Positions 6,155 to 14,936 of a stretch of DNA of 45,271 nt are shown here, one piece after another. Position 1 is the stretch's first letter; each line of letters begins with the position of its first letter. Source of the stretch: a virus. The notes under the pieces are model-generated. The model made no database searches. It was not told the DNA's origin and saw only the letters and a list, made by a program, of their open reading frames with translations. Both the position numbers and the translations under genes were made by a program. The DNA is taken from positions 1 to 45,271 of the IMG/VR virus record IMGVR_UViG_3300037847_006994; one strand, 5' to 3'.

Positions 6155-7615
6155 CTATAAGAAAAATGCTTCAACATGTCCACTATTCCAACCTTGCATA
6201 GATTCTTCATCATTTGAATTTTCGTTTAAACAAAGATAAAATTTATCTTCACCTGTCCATTTCCATAACATGTTAGAATTTAAATTAGATGATGAACCAG
6301 TATCTGCTGTGGTAGGTGTTGTATTTGATCCCGCACCCAATGTATGTGTAGCAAAATTAACCCAAGCACTACCATTCCAACTTTCTACTACTATGTCTTG
6401 AGCTCCATTAGGATTAACTATTTTATAGTTATTTACTTTTTGTCCAATAGTGTAATGTTGACTTATCATGGTATTAGGCATACTATTTTCACTATCACTA
6501 CCTTGACCATCAGCAATATCAAATGCCCAAGAATCTAAAGACGAATCAAATACTACATTTGTATTTGTTGTAGATGGGGATGCTCCAGCAGTTGTACTAC
6601 TTATTCCACCTGAGTCTCTTCTAAAACTAAATGGGCCTGCTAACGATGCAATTGATCTATCAGCACCTGTGGCTTCAACTGAACATAATATTGGTTTACT
6701 GGCTATTATATTTATTCTAGTATTATCATAAGTATCATCTGCAAATACATAAGTACTTGTTACTCCAGCTGTTAATGATCCATTTGTTACTTGATTTGAA
6801 ATATTTACTGTTCCTGCAAAAATAGCATACTTACAATCATCATAACTATAAAGATAAACTGTTATAGGTTCATCTCTGTTATAATAAAACCCCCAATTAG
6901 TACCTTTTAAAGATCCAGGTATCAGTGCATGTTGTGCTGCTGATCTATGCATATGAATAGGTTTATTAGCTACATATTTTTTATTTACAGTACATGAAAA
7001 ATTACCATTTGTTGGACCTGATGTTGCTGTTACTTTTGTTGTTACAGATCCATCTGTGTCTACTTCATATATTATAGTTCCAGTATAAGGGGCTCCCCAT
7101 CTACATGTAGTTTGAGTATCAACACAAACATACTCAGTAAGTGAATGTTGTGGAGTGCCATCAAGATCTAAATTAAACATATTATCTGGTGCTTTTGTGT
7201 CAAACCATTCATTTTGTTGGCTAGGATTAGATCCCAAAGCATTATAAACAGCAAATGGATTTATGTCAGTACTTCCAGTTGCATTTAATACAGCTCCAAC
7301 ACTTAAATTATCTTGTCCTGCTATAAACTCTAAACCATCATTTACTGTTGTTGCACTTGCCCCTAACTGATTACAAACTCTAATAAATTCAGCATCACTT
7401 TGAGGGGTAAAACTTAATGGGGCTGCACCATCTATTACTTTATAAACTACATATTTACCTGGGTCTGTTGGATTAATTGCATTATAATATCCTGTGGCTG
7501 ATGTTGGTCCTATTGGATCAGTGCTTGTTGCTAATATAGACCTCATACCAACATTACCCCTTCTTAAACCTTTACTAGGTTTACTAGTTACGTATTTCAT
7601 AGGTCTTCCAGCCAT
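6155..7615 (-). CDS. probable virion structural / fibre-like protein
   Basis: 486 residues, no signal peptide or membrane helix. The short basic N-terminus (AGRPMKYVTSKPSKGLRRG) leads into a long Ser/Thr/Asn/Gly-rich, beta-strand-type chain with few charges, including a VESWNGSAWV word near residue 420. The C-terminus is Trp-rich. This composition is typical of phage tail-fibre, decoration or neck proteins. It lies next to a lytic transglycosylase. No homologous family is recognised, so 'structural' is inference from composition and neighbourhood. No clear promoter precedes it; a weak TTTGG / TAGTTATA pair occurs upstream at about 7637-7668. Confidence 0.5.
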   Translation of the reverse strand: MAGRPMKYVTSKPSKGLRRGNVGMRSILATSTDPIGPTSATGYYNAINPTDPGKYVVYKVIDGAAPLSFTPQSDAEFIRVCNQLGASATTVNDGLEFIAGQDNLSVGAVLNATGSTDINPFAVYNALGSNPSQQNEWFDTKAPDNMFNLDLDGTPQHSLTEYVCVDTQTTCRWGAPYTGTIIYEVDTDGSVTTKVTATSGPTNGNFSCTVNKKYVANKPIHMHRSAAQHALIPGSLKGTNWGFYYNRDEPITVYLYSYDDCKYAIFAGTVNISNQVTNGSLTAGVTSTYVFADDTYDNTRINIIASKPILCSVEATGADRSIASLAGPFSFRRDSGGISSTTAGASPSTTNTNVVFDSSLDSWAFDIADGQGSDSENSMPNTMISQHYTIGQKVNNYKIVNPNGAQDIVVESWNGSAWVNFATHTLGAGSNTTPTTADTGSSSNLNSNMLWKWTGEDKFYLCLNENSNDEESMQGWNSGHVEAFFL

Positions 7616-7640
7616 AGTATTTTTATTATAAATATTATAA

Positions 7641-8195
7641 CTATAAACTTAAATCGTAACCCCCAAACCTTTCCATATAAGAAGTAATTTTAACTCCATT
7701 TCCATCTTCAGCTACTTTTCCAGTTCTGAACCATTTTCTAACACTACCAGCACCACATAAATGTGAAGCTGCTAATAATCCTGACTCAGTTACTAAAATA
7801 CCATGAACTATTTCACCCTCATATTTGTCAATATACTTACCAAGACGTTTTTTATTATAAAGTAAATGTTTATGCATTGCATACTCTTGTAAAAAAGTAT
7901 CATTTAAAAACTCTTGTCTAGTTGTTTTGATTTTTAATGTTTTTAAAGTAGAATTACCAAATTGATATCTACCCATATAACCATATCTATTTACTATGTG
8001 GTATTTATTACCTGATTCTTGATGTCCTATTGCATCTAAAAATAATTCATAATCACTCTTTACTATAATAGGTGGGGTTTCCTCTTCAATGCTAATATTA
8101 ACTTCTAAAAATTCAGGTTGGGGTGATGGAAACATTATTGCAAGTAATAATATACTGAATAAAGTAAATATGAAAAAATAATCTTTGAAATTCAT
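7641..8195 (-). CDS. membrane-anchored lytic transglycosylase (lysozyme-like)
   Basis: 184 residues. A single N-terminal hydrophobic helix (about 6-25) acts as signal anchor or releasable signal-anchor-release sequence. The catalytic core shows HQESGNKY with the candidate catalytic Glu60, then VNRYGYMGRYQFG (69-80), the pattern of SLT/lysozyme-like peptidoglycan lyases of Bacteroidetes. A second set of Gly/Ser motifs (ESGLLAASHLCG, about 137-148) completes the fold. It would cut murein in the periplasm, either as endolysin with pinholin-type control or for DNA entry. It overlaps nothing and lies 25 bases before the probable structural gene. Confidence 0.75.
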   Translation of the reverse strand: MNFKDYFFIFTLFSILLLAIMFPSPQPEFLEVNISIEEETPPIIVKSDYELFLDAIGHQESGNKYHIVNRYGYMGRYQFGNSTLKTLKIKTTRQEFLNDTFLQEYAMHKHLLYNKKRLGKYIDKYEGEIVHGILVTESGLLAASHLCGAGSVRKWFRTGKVAEDGNGVKITSYMERFGGYDLSL

Positions 8196-8197
8196 AA

Positions 8198-8371
8198 TTA
8201 AAATTTATTTAAAAAATCACCCTTAATATTCTTTGCTCTTAAATTATCTCTTCGTTCTTCATCTTTAAGGATCTTATTGGCTAATTTTTCTAAATGTCTT
8301 GATTTGATTTTATCATAGTCATTTACAATTTTATCGTGTTTTTTTCTTTTTATATTTCTTGTTTTTTTCAT
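8198..8371 (-). CDS. small basic helical protein, 57 aa
   Basis: Very Lys/Arg-rich, predicted helical throughout (MKKTRNIKRKKHDKIV...). Its ATG overlaps the TGA of the HNH gene by four bases (ATGA), and it ends just before the transglycosylase start, so it is translated from the same message. It could be a nucleic-acid-binding partner of the HNH protein; no family recognised. Confidence 0.65.
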   Translation of the reverse strand: MKKTRNIKRKKHDKIVNDYDKIKSRHLEKLANKILKDEERRDNLRAKNIKGDFLNKF

Positions 8372-8997
8372 ATTTTTGAAATTAAATCACTCCCAAATTC
8401 TTCCTTAGGTTCATCTAAACCTAACTCAATTAATCTTTGTCTAGTATAATCATCCATTTCCCACTCAACTTCACTTTGATTAACTGGTACATGGTCTTCT
8501 ATTCCTTTAATTTGTTTATCAGAAAATATATCTCCTACAGTTAAAAAATAATGATTATAACATAATAATTCTATATTTTCTTTTCTATAATTTTTTTTAT
8601 TTCCATCTTTAAAATTTAATAATAAAGGCATCTTATAATCAGATACTCTACGCTCATTAAACCCACAAACAGCACATTCTTCTAATAAATGTCCTTCTGT
8701 TATTAATCTATATTTAATTTTATCTGGTGAAAACGATGAGGCATCAACTCTACCTTCAATAATATCTATCAATGCAGGTTCTTTGCCATTATTTCTTAAA
8801 AACTTAGGGATCCCTTTACCGGATTGGTTTTTATGTTGTTCAAATAAATTATCATGAGTATCGCTCTCATATAATTTAGCCCACTTTTTATAATGTTGAT
8901 ACGAAACATTTAAATATCTAGCAGCAGCCCTATTTGATAACGTTTGAGACATGGCTCCTTTAATGAGCTCTTTGCTTAATGGTTTTGGTTTAGGCAT
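8368..8997 (-). CDS. HTH-HNH endonuclease-like protein
   Basis: 209 residues. The N-terminal part (about 8-45) has a helix-turn-helix shape (NRAAARYLNVSYQHYKKWAK). The centre carries a zinc-HNH module: C108-x2-C111, a D131-G-N133 strand-turn, N141, then C146-x2-H149. The classic catalytic His of the first HNH strand is not obvious (LLLNFKDGN), so it may be an inactive or DNA-binding variant. Such HTH-HNH genes are common in T4-like phages as free-standing homing or regulatory proteins. Acidic C-terminus. It overlaps the next small gene by 4 bases. Confidence 0.7.
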   Translation of the reverse strand: MPKPKPLSKELIKGAMSQTLSNRAAARYLNVSYQHYKKWAKLYESDTHDNLFEQHKNQSGKGIPKFLRNNGKEPALIDIIEGRVDASSFSPDKIKYRLITEGHLLEECAVCGFNERRVSDYKMPLLLNFKDGNKKNYRKENIELLCYNHYFLTVGDIFSDKQIKGIEDHVPVNQSEVEWEMDDYTRQRLIELGLDEPKEEFGSDLISKI

Positions 8998-8998
8998 A

Positions 8999-9247
8999 CT
9001 ACTTAGCTGAACTATAGGAATCTAATAACTTGGGTTTCTTTTGACTATCTAATTGTTTTGCCTGTTCAGCAGTTACTATTTGAATATCATTCCAAGTATG
9101 ATCACCTGTACCATTAACTGTAGATACAGCTCTATATGCACTTGTTGTTGAACAATTAACACATACTTTATACCCAAATTTAGTTAACCTTAATTCAGGC
9201 ATATCTGCTCCACACTTAATACATTTAATCATTTTCATATTTTCCAT
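8999..9247 (-). CDS. zinc-ribbon protein, 82 aa
   Basis: Four-cysteine zinc ribbon: C9-x2-C12 and C29-x2-C32, followed by a segment containing VNGTGDHTWNDIQIV and a Lys/Ser-rich tail. Zinc ribbons of this size in phages include transcription-factor-like proteins that contact RNA polymerase or DNA. It is the first gene after the promoter at 9281-9313, directly upstream of the HTH-HNH gene, so the two could form a regulatory pair. Start: ATG at 9247, with Met4 and Met6 as alternatives. Confidence 0.7.
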   Translation of the reverse strand: MENMKMIKCIKCGADMPELRLTKFGYKVCVNCSTTSAYRAVSTVNGTGDHTWNDIQIVTAEQAKQLDSQKKPKLLDSYSSAK

Positions 9248-9280
9248 GTTTATAATTATACGTAATTTAAAAAATATTAC

Positions 9281-9313
9281 GTAAATATACGAAAAATATA
9301 TTAAAATTCCAAA
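9281..9313 (-). promoter_or_regulatory. phage promoter
   Basis: Minus-strand TTTGGAATTT, ten AT bases, TTCG, TATATTTAC. Intergenic; drives the zinc-ribbon gene with a leader of roughly 30 bases. Confidence 0.8.
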
Positions 9314-9323
9314 TTACCCCGTA

Positions 9324-9497
9324 TTAACTATGGAACATTCGTGTTACTTTTTCTACTTTAAATAGTTTTTTAAATGTATCTAATGGTAATTTTTTAATTT
9401 GACTAGCCATTAAATATGCATCTTCTAATGTGTTAGAATTAACTATTCCTACAGTATCTTTGTTTTTATCTGTAACACTAAAGTATCTGTATTGCAT
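9324..9497 (-). CDS. hypothetical protein, 57 aa
   Basis: Small soluble basic protein (MQYRYFSVTDKNKDTVGIV...). I prefer the ATG at 9497, one base after the stop of the secreted-protein gene, over an ATG 60 bases earlier inside that gene. The stop-N-ATG junction recurs at 11826. A strand-helix-helix layout with an ALEDAYLMA-like helix suggests a small alpha/beta fold. Function unknown. Confidence 0.65.
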   Translation of the reverse strand: MQYRYFSVTDKNKDTVGIVNSNTLEDAYLMASQIKKLPLDTFKKLFKVEKVTRMFHS

Positions 9498-9498
9498 A

Positions 9499-10044
9499 TT
9501 ATAGTTTGTATTGAATTCTATTATTGATAATATACATCCCTTTAGGTAAATCTCCAAATTTTAATTTTAATTCTCTACCTAATAAGTCATAAATTTTACC
9601 ATTATTAGTATTATTATTTAATATTAGTTCATCTATAGATAATGGATTACCTCCCATACTTCTAGCCCAAGCTTGACCATCCCAATATTGATCAAAACAA
9701 CACACTAGAGTGTCAATATTACCTATACTATCTGAAACTGTATATGTTACACAAGTTGTAAGTGTGTCATAAGGCATTCCTGTTAATGTATTATAATTGT
9801 AAATGGTATGCGTACATGCTTGACCAAAACAACTATCTTCTGCCAACATATTTCCATCACCATAAGTAGCTACATATAAAGGTGCTGACCAAGTAGATGG
9901 AGTATTACCTCCAACACCAAATGCTATTTCTAATTGAAATTGTGATCCTATTGTGTATGACATAGTTGAATCACATGATGATTGTGCTTGTGTTATTTGA
10001 GTTAGCCCAAAAGCAATAGCTAACGTTAGTAAAAACTTTTTCAT
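9499..10044 (-). CDS. secreted protein with T9SS C-terminal sorting domain
   Basis: 181 residues. Signal peptide 1-20 (MKKFLLTLAIAFGL..., cleavage after TQA). The middle is a Thr/Cys-rich beta domain (about 21-135) with disulphide-ready cysteines and a CCFDQYWDGQAW segment. The last 35 residues match the type A T9SS sorting domain: G-KIYDLLGREL, then LPKGMYIIN and a basic end. In Bacteroidetes this domain sends cargo through the outer membrane, where it is cleaved and often anchored to A-LPS. A phage gene with this tag implies delivery of a phage product to the host surface. It lies right downstream of the glycan island. Confidence 0.8.
   Translation of the reverse strand: MKKFLLTLAIAFGLTQITQAQSSCDSTMSYTIGSQFQLEIAFGVGGNTPSTWSAPLYVATYGDGNMLAEDSCFGQACTHTIYNYNTLTGMPYDTLTTCVTYTVSDSIGNIDTLVCCFDQYWDGQAWARSMGGNPLSIDELILNNNTNNGKIYDLLGRELKLKFGDLPKGMYIINNRIQYKL
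9527..9558 (-). promoter_or_regulatory. possible internal promoter
   Basis: Minus-strand TTTGGAGATT, ten bases, GATG, TATATTAT at the family's spacing, inside the 3' end of the T9SS-cargo gene and 30 bases from the start of the 57-aa gene. The TT before the -7 element is missing and the bases also encode a conserved protein motif, so chance is possible. Confidence 0.35.
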
Positions 10045-10091
10045 TTTGTTTTTGTTTTTAGTTAATAATGTGAAGTCTATTATAAATACAA

Positions 10092-10970
10092 CTAAATTAC
10101 TTCAATTTCAATATCCACGCCTCCTAATCCCCAATTGCTTATATTTTTTGTTAAGTAATGGAAATTTTCAACCCAAGTAAAAGCATCATTATAAGCTTGA
10201 GTATCTCCTTTATAAGCACCTTTATTTTCACTATCATGCACACGTGTTCCATCTGCTTTAGTAAAATAAGCTCCATGTTCCATATGATATAAAGCTGGTT
10301 CGTACAATACTTCTAATTTATAACCATTTAATACTGCTTTTTTCTGTACATTTGTATCTACAAAACAAGCATATATCATTTCTTCTTCAAATCCCTTAAT
10401 TTTATTCCAAACATCTTTATGTGCTATTTGAAAATCACCACAACAATTAATTAAACTGTAATTATCATTTGGTGTTACTTTAGCTGGAAAATGTCTTGCT
10501 GGGATATTAGATAGTGATTCCCTTAATTCTTTTTCATTTCTGCTATTATATATTACATCTTTAGGTGCTTCTCTTCTAGACACAGTATAAAAAGTATTCT
10601 TATCTAAACCTTTAATTAATTTTTTTAATTCTTTTTTTGTTGGAGGTATTATATCTATGTTTGTAGATACAATCCAATCAGCATCACTTCTTCTAATAGC
10701 AATATTTCTACTTATTGCTTCATTACATTTTTGGGCATTAGCATCAAATATAATTTGATTAACAACATTAGAAGGTATACAATAATGTTTTATTTTTCCT
10801 TTTTTAGGTAATTTATCTTCAATTTCCCAAATAAAGGATCCATTAGGTGAATTCCAATCAACATAATTTACTTCATCAAATGACTTAACCATCGATTTAA
10901 AGTGAATTAAACCTCTTTCAAAATCTTTATAACCATCATTTCTATTTACTACTACTGATGCTATCTTCAT
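10092..10970 (-). CDS. glycosyltransferase, GT-A fold (GT2-like)
   Basis: 292 residues, cytosolic. The N-terminus (KIASVVVNRNDGY) is the first Rossmann-like strand of GT-A enzymes that take several residues of the donor nucleotide. The metal/nucleotide motif is a variant DxD (TNIDIIPP, about 103-110), preceded by a conserved NEAISRNIA helix like the N-x-x-R-N of GT2/GT27 enzymes. Acceptor-side motifs include CCGDFQIAHKDVW (176-188). It overlaps the preceding SDR gene by 29 bases. Sugar donor and acceptor cannot be told. Likely product: one step of a surface or virion glycan. Confidence 0.7.
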   Translation of the reverse strand: MKIASVVVNRNDGYKDFERGLIHFKSMVKSFDEVNYVDWNSPNGSFIWEIEDKLPKKGKIKHYCIPSNVVNQIIFDANAQKCNEAISRNIAIRRSDADWIVSTNIDIIPPTKKELKKLIKGLDKNTFYTVSRREAPKDVIYNSRNEKELRESLSNIPARHFPAKVTPNDNYSLINCCGDFQIAHKDVWNKIKGFEEEMIYACFVDTNVQKKAVLNGYKLEVLYEPALYHMEHGAYFTKADGTRVHDSENKGAYKGDTQAYNDAFTWVENFHYLTKNISNWGLGGVDIEIEVI

Positions 10971-11826
10971 AATACTTTATTGTTTTTTCTAAACCTTTTT
11001 TTAATGATGTAAATTTATATCCTTTTAAATGTGTATTAACTAATTTTTTACTTTTAGATCCTACAAATGCTTCTGTATCCCACTTAACTAAGTTATAATC
11101 ATAACCTACTATATCACAAATAGTTTTAGCATATGTTTTTAATGTATAAGATTTACCTGAAGATAGATTAAATATTTTTGGTGTTTTAGGAGACATTGAT
11201 TGTAATATTATATCTACAGCATCGTCAATAAAAATTAATTCTCTAGTTTGTGTTCCATCTCCCCAAAGTACTACTTCATCACCCCCATTTTTAGCGTTAA
11301 CTATTTTTCTAATTAAATCAAATATAAAGTGTTTATCTTCTAAATCATAATTAGGACCATAAAAAACAGATGGTATTAAATACCTAAAATCCATTTTAAA
11401 TTCTTGTTTTAATGCAGATATTCCTGTTAGTAAATTACGTTTAATCATACCATAAACTTCATATCCAGTTTCAGGTACATCTAACATATAATTGGTTTCT
11501 GTTTTTTTAACTTTATTGCTATAACCACAAGATGAACCAAATGTAATCATAGTTGCTCTTTGTTGATATTGAGCCCAATAAGCTAACATATCAGAATTAA
11601 TACTTGAGTTTACTATCCATTGTTCACCTGGGTGTTTTTGACAATAACCTCCAGCTGCTGTTTTAACTGCTAAATGAAAAATATAATCATATGAATTTTT
11701 TTCTAATGACCACATACTACTAAAATTAGTTGAATTAATTTCAGTAACTTCACAATTTTCATCTTTTAATCTATTAACTAAATGTCTACCTACAAATCCA
11801 GTAGCACCTGTAACTAATACTTTCAT
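10942..11826 (-). CDS. NAD(P)-dependent SDR, GDP-L-fucose synthase-like
   Basis: 294 residues from the ATG at 11826, chosen because it starts the Rossmann strand (MKVLVTGATGFVG) and lies one base after the upstream stop; a start 12 codons earlier would fall inside that gene. Features of extended SDRs: G7-x2-G10-x2-G13, FGSSCGY (about 96-102) like the GSSC of GDP-fucose synthases, and catalytic Y125-x3-K129. A FIDDAVD motif near 205 is also typical. GDP-fucose synthase (epimerase-reductase) is the best match, and the GT10 fucosyltransferase-like gene in the same island supports it, but the exact sugar is not proven. Confidence 0.7.
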   Translation of the reverse strand: MKVLVTGATGFVGRHLVNRLKDENCEVTEINSTNFSSMWSLEKNSYDYIFHLAVKTAAGGYCQKHPGEQWIVNSSINSDMLAYWAQYQQRATMITFGSSCGYSNKVKKTETNYMLDVPETGYEVYGMIKRNLLTGISALKQEFKMDFRYLIPSVFYGPNYDLEDKHFIFDLIRKIVNAKNGGDEVVLWGDGTQTRELIFIDDAVDIILQSMSPKTPKIFNLSSGKSYTLKTYAKTICDIVGYDYNLVKWDTEAFVGSKSKKLVNTHLKGYKFTSLKKGLEKTIKYYEDSISSSK

Positions 11827-11827
11827 A

Positions 11828-12769
11828 TTATAAATTTGTATATTTTTTATTATTATCTGCAATAACCATTGAATATGCTTTTTCTAATTCTATAATACCT
11901 GATTCAATTGAATGGATAGGTCTCCAACCATAACTTTCTAATTTATCATTTGATACAATATAATCTCTATTATCAAAATCAGAACTAAAATCATTTTCTA
12001 TAATTACTAATTTAGGAAAATATTCTTTAATAGCTTCTGCTAATTCTTTTTTATTTAAATTAGCTTTAGATAATCCTACATTAAATACTTCACCATTCAT
12101 TTTATCATAATTTTCTATACAAAATAAAAATGTTCTAGCTATATCCCTTACATGAATATAATTACGTTTAAATTGAGATTGAAATAATACTAATACACCT
12201 TCGGTCATTGCTTTATAAACAAAATCATTAACTAGTAAGTCAGTACGCATTCTAGGTGATGCACCAAATACAGTTGCTAATCTTAAACATATACCATTTT
12301 TATTATTTAAAATATATTGTTCAGCTTCACATTTAGTTTTAGCATATAATGATAATGGGTTTTGAGGACTATCTTCTGTAATAATATCTTTTGAACTACC
12401 ATACTGACTATTAGTATTAGGCATTACTAATTTTTGATTAGGTTCTAAAATATCTACAATGTTTTTAATTTGCTCTAAATTAACTTTAACTGTTAAATCT
12501 GGGTTAGCTTTACAAGCTGGTGCTCCTACTATTGCTGCTAATGGGATTATAATATCATGAGCTGCTACTAATGCTTGTAGTGTTGTTTTATCTGTAACAT
12601 CTCCCTTAATAAATTCAAAATCACCAACATCACAATAATGTAGTAGTGATGTTTGTTTATACATTAAATTGTCTAATACAGTTACTGAGTAACCATTGCC
12701 TAGTAAATATTCAACTAATATAGAACCTAAATAACCAGCTCCACCTGTAATTAATACACTTTGTTTCAT
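11828..12769 (-). CDS. NAD-dependent nucleotide-sugar epimerase/dehydratase (SDR)
   Basis: 313 residues with the full extended-SDR kit: GGAGYLG (9-15), an acidic D33 after the second strand for NAD, D57 (GDVTD), LAAIVGAP, and catalytic Y142-x3-K146 (LYAKTK). The HVRDIARTF motif near 205-215 is characteristic of UDP-/GDP-sugar epimerases. Substrate unknown. It overlaps the RmlC-like gene upstream by four bases (ATGA) and is one base from the fucose-synthase-like gene, so all are made from one transcript. Confidence 0.8.
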   Translation of the reverse strand: MKQSVLITGGAGYLGSILVEYLLGNGYSVTVLDNLMYKQTSLLHYCDVGDFEFIKGDVTDKTTLQALVAAHDIIIPLAAIVGAPACKANPDLTVKVNLEQIKNIVDILEPNQKLVMPNTNSQYGSSKDIITEDSPQNPLSLYAKTKCEAEQYILNNKNGICLRLATVFGASPRMRTDLLVNDFVYKAMTEGVLVLFQSQFKRNYIHVRDIARTFLFCIENYDKMNGEVFNVGLSKANLNKKELAEAIKEYFPKLVIIENDFSSDFDNRDYIVSNDKLESYGWRPIHSIESGIIELEKAYSMVIADNNKKYTNL

Positions 12770-13302
12770 ATAGTATCTGCGTTTTTATCACGTGAAGATA
12801 ATATAGGATTATCAATAGGCCAAGGTATATTTAATTTTGGATCATTCCATTTTACTGTAAATTGTTCTGATGCTCCTCCATATAATGTAGATTGTTTATA
12901 ACTAAATATTCCAAAATCACTCATTACTAAATGACCGTTTGCAAAACCAGGTGGTATTAATATTTGTTTTCTATTTTTATCATTAATACTAAACATATCA
13001 TATTCTAAATAAGTATCACTTGATTCTCTCATATCAACGACTACTTGTAATAGTGAACCATAAACACATGAAACTAATTTCCATGTTTTATTATCACCAT
13101 GCAGTCCTCTTAACGTATGTTTTACTGATGTACTTATGTCATCTTGTTTAAATTCAATTTTTTTACCATTATTAACTATGTGGTCAAATATTTTATAATT
13201 TTCTACATTCCAAGTTTCAACATATTCACCTCTATAATCATAGAAAATATCTGGTTGTATAATTACTACTTCTTCTAATTTTTTACTAACTTTATATTTC
13301 AT
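12766..13302 (-). CDS. rfbC: dTDP-4-dehydrorhamnose 3,5-epimerase-like (RmlC)
   Basis: 178 residues, the normal length for the cupin-fold RmlC family. Seen: DYRGEYVETW (22-31), RGLHG with the catalytic-base His68, K75, D90, IPPGFANGHLV (116-126), an aromatic acid position near Y135 and KWNDP (151-155). The family epimerises C3 and C5 of 4-keto-6-deoxy sugars in the cytoplasm. No RmlA or RmlB is in the window, so the substrate must come from the host or from genes outside, or the enzyme acts on another 4-keto sugar such as the WxcM/FdtC relatives. It overlaps the kinase gene by 11 bases. Confidence 0.85.
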   Translation of the reverse strand: MKYKVSKKLEEVVIIQPDIFYDYRGEYVETWNVENYKIFDHIVNNGKKIEFKQDDISTSVKHTLRGLHGDNKTWKLVSCVYGSLLQVVVDMRESSDTYLEYDMFSINDKNRKQILIPPGFANGHLVMSDFGIFSYKQSTLYGGASEQFTVKWNDPKLNIPWPIDNPILSSRDKNADTI

Positions 13303-14044
13303 TTATATCTATTTTTGCAGTACCTTTTTTCTGTACTACTTGGGTTGCACATTTATTTGCAAATTTAATTGCTTTTATTATACTTTTATTTTTTAAATAA
13401 TCAAATACTAAACCAGCTAAAAATGTATCACCTGCTCCACTAGTATCTCTTACATCAACTTCTTTAACAGGATAAATTTTACCTTTATACTCAGCTCCTC
13501 TAGGTCCTCTTGTAATAATCATTTTTTTAGACCAACTTTTATCAATATTATCTTTATTATACTTAAATTCTACATCATTAATTTTAATAAATTTAATTTT
13601 ATCAGCATAACTACCTAATGATTTTTTAGTATCTAAAAACGTTAAGGGGTGTTGTTCTGATATGTATTTGATTGTAGCTTCATCAATAAAACCTTTACAA
13701 TAATCACTAATTACAATAGCATCAAATTCATCAAATTTAATATCTTCTAATGATTTTTGAGCTATAGGAAATACATCATCTTCACCTTCATCAACTCTAA
13801 TAAACATATGATTTGTTCTACTATCAACATATCTTGTTTTTCTGATGTGATTAGCATTTGAAACCAACCAACCATCACAACCTAATGCTTTTAAATTATC
13901 TACTACATTACCAGCCATACCTAAAGCACTTACAAATGATTCAGGTTTTAGAATTGGAACAGGTGCATCTGGACAGAACCTACCTGTTGTACAATAAATG
14001 TATTCATCTAAACAACTATCTCCTATTACTAATATTTTACTCAT
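13292..14044 (-). CDS. PfkB-family sugar kinase, HldE/RfaE1-like
   Basis: 250 residues. The N-terminal IGDSCLDEYIYCTTGRFCPDAPVP and the GMAGNVVDNL helix are hallmarks of the D-glycero-D-manno-heptose-7-phosphate kinase domain of HldE. The C-terminal signature D200-TSGAGD206 holds the anion hole and catalytic Asp, and SDYCKG (113-118) is also typical. It is shorter than the usual ~315-residue kinase domain, with loops trimmed in the middle, and has no adenylyltransferase domain. It probably phosphorylates a heptose or similar sugar to feed the island's nucleotide-sugar pool. Confidence 0.75.
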   Translation of the reverse strand: MSKILVIGDSCLDEYIYCTTGRFCPDAPVPILKPESFVSALGMAGNVVDNLKALGCDGWLVSNANHIRKTRYVDSRTNHMFIRVDEGEDDVFPIAQKSLEDIKFDEFDAIVISDYCKGFIDEATIKYISEQHPLTFLDTKKSLGSYADKIKFIKINDVEFKYNKDNIDKSWSKKMIITRGPRGAEYKGKIYPVKEVDVRDTSGAGDTFLAGLVFDYLKNKSIIKAIKFANKCATQVVQKKGTAKIDINEI

Positions 14045-14936
14045 TTATTATTTTATTTAATCGTTTACTTATTGCTTGTATTACATCATCAGCAAATTCT
14101 TCTTTTGTTTTTACATTACTATTTTTAGTAATATAATTTTTATACTGATTTAAACTATGTTTATAATTTTCTGTTACTACTAAATTTTTAATAATATATT
14201 GATTAACGTCTTTACCCTTATTAAATTTATAGTAGTCTAGTAAATTCATTATAAATGTATCATCAGGTCCGTAATGACCCAAACTATAATCAAATTCAAT
14301 ATAATCCTTAAACAAATCAGATGTTAATAAATTACACCAACCAGCAGCAAATTTAAATCTTTGCTCATTTTTAATAACTGATAGCTCTTTCCCGTTATGT
14401 TTAAATAATTTATAACCATCAAACCCAAAATAATTATCGTGTGATGCCGGTATGTTCATGTAGTCTTCATTAACTAAAACATCCCATGTTTCATCCCATA
14501 ATCTATGTATTTGAGGTGTTATTATACAATGTTTATCCTCAACCGACTTATGAGCTACAATTAAAGATGCTATAGCATTATCTGGGAAGATCATATCACT
14601 ATCAAACCAAATAAAGGCATCTACTTTATCTTTATATTGTTCTAAAAACATAGTTTTATAACTAAAGGCACCTAATATTTTTTCTTCAAAATTTATGTGT
14701 TCATCTAATGTACAATATTCTTTTACAATATTATTTAATTCATTAAATCTATCAACAAAATAACCAGGATTAAATACACTATTTTCCCAATTATAAAAAT
14801 AATTTGATAAATTTAAAAATGGTGAAAATATAATTTCATCATCAATGTAATTAAAATTTCTTCTTAATTGATGTATAAATGTTTGATAATTATCTATTTC
14901 ATAAGGTGATATGTGGATACTTATATGGTATTTCAT
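14037..14936 (-). CDS. glycosyltransferase, GT-A fold
   Basis: 299 residues, cytosolic. A DxD in FIWFDSDMIFPDNAI (about 107-121) is flanked by a hydrophobic strand, as in GT2/GT-A enzymes that bind NDP-sugar through a metal ion. A GWCNLLTS segment (about 200) and GPDDTFIMN (about 223-231) supply acceptor and base residues often seen in this fold (an aspartate-rich ED/DD motif). It overlaps the sugar kinase by 8 bases and the GT10-like gene by 4. Donor and acceptor unknown. Confidence 0.65.
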   Translation of the reverse strand: MKYHISIHISPYEIDNYQTFIHQLRRNFNYIDDEIIFSPFLNLSNYFYNWENSVFNPGYFVDRFNELNNIVKEYCTLDEHINFEEKILGAFSYKTMFLEQYKDKVDAFIWFDSDMIFPDNAIASLIVAHKSVEDKHCIITPQIHRLWDETWDVLVNEDYMNIPASHDNYFGFDGYKLFKHNGKELSVIKNEQRFKFAAGWCNLLTSDLFKDYIEFDYSLGHYGPDDTFIMNLLDYYKFNKGKDVNQYIIKNLVVTENYKHSLNQYKNYITKNSNVKTKEEFADDVIQAISKRLNKIINE

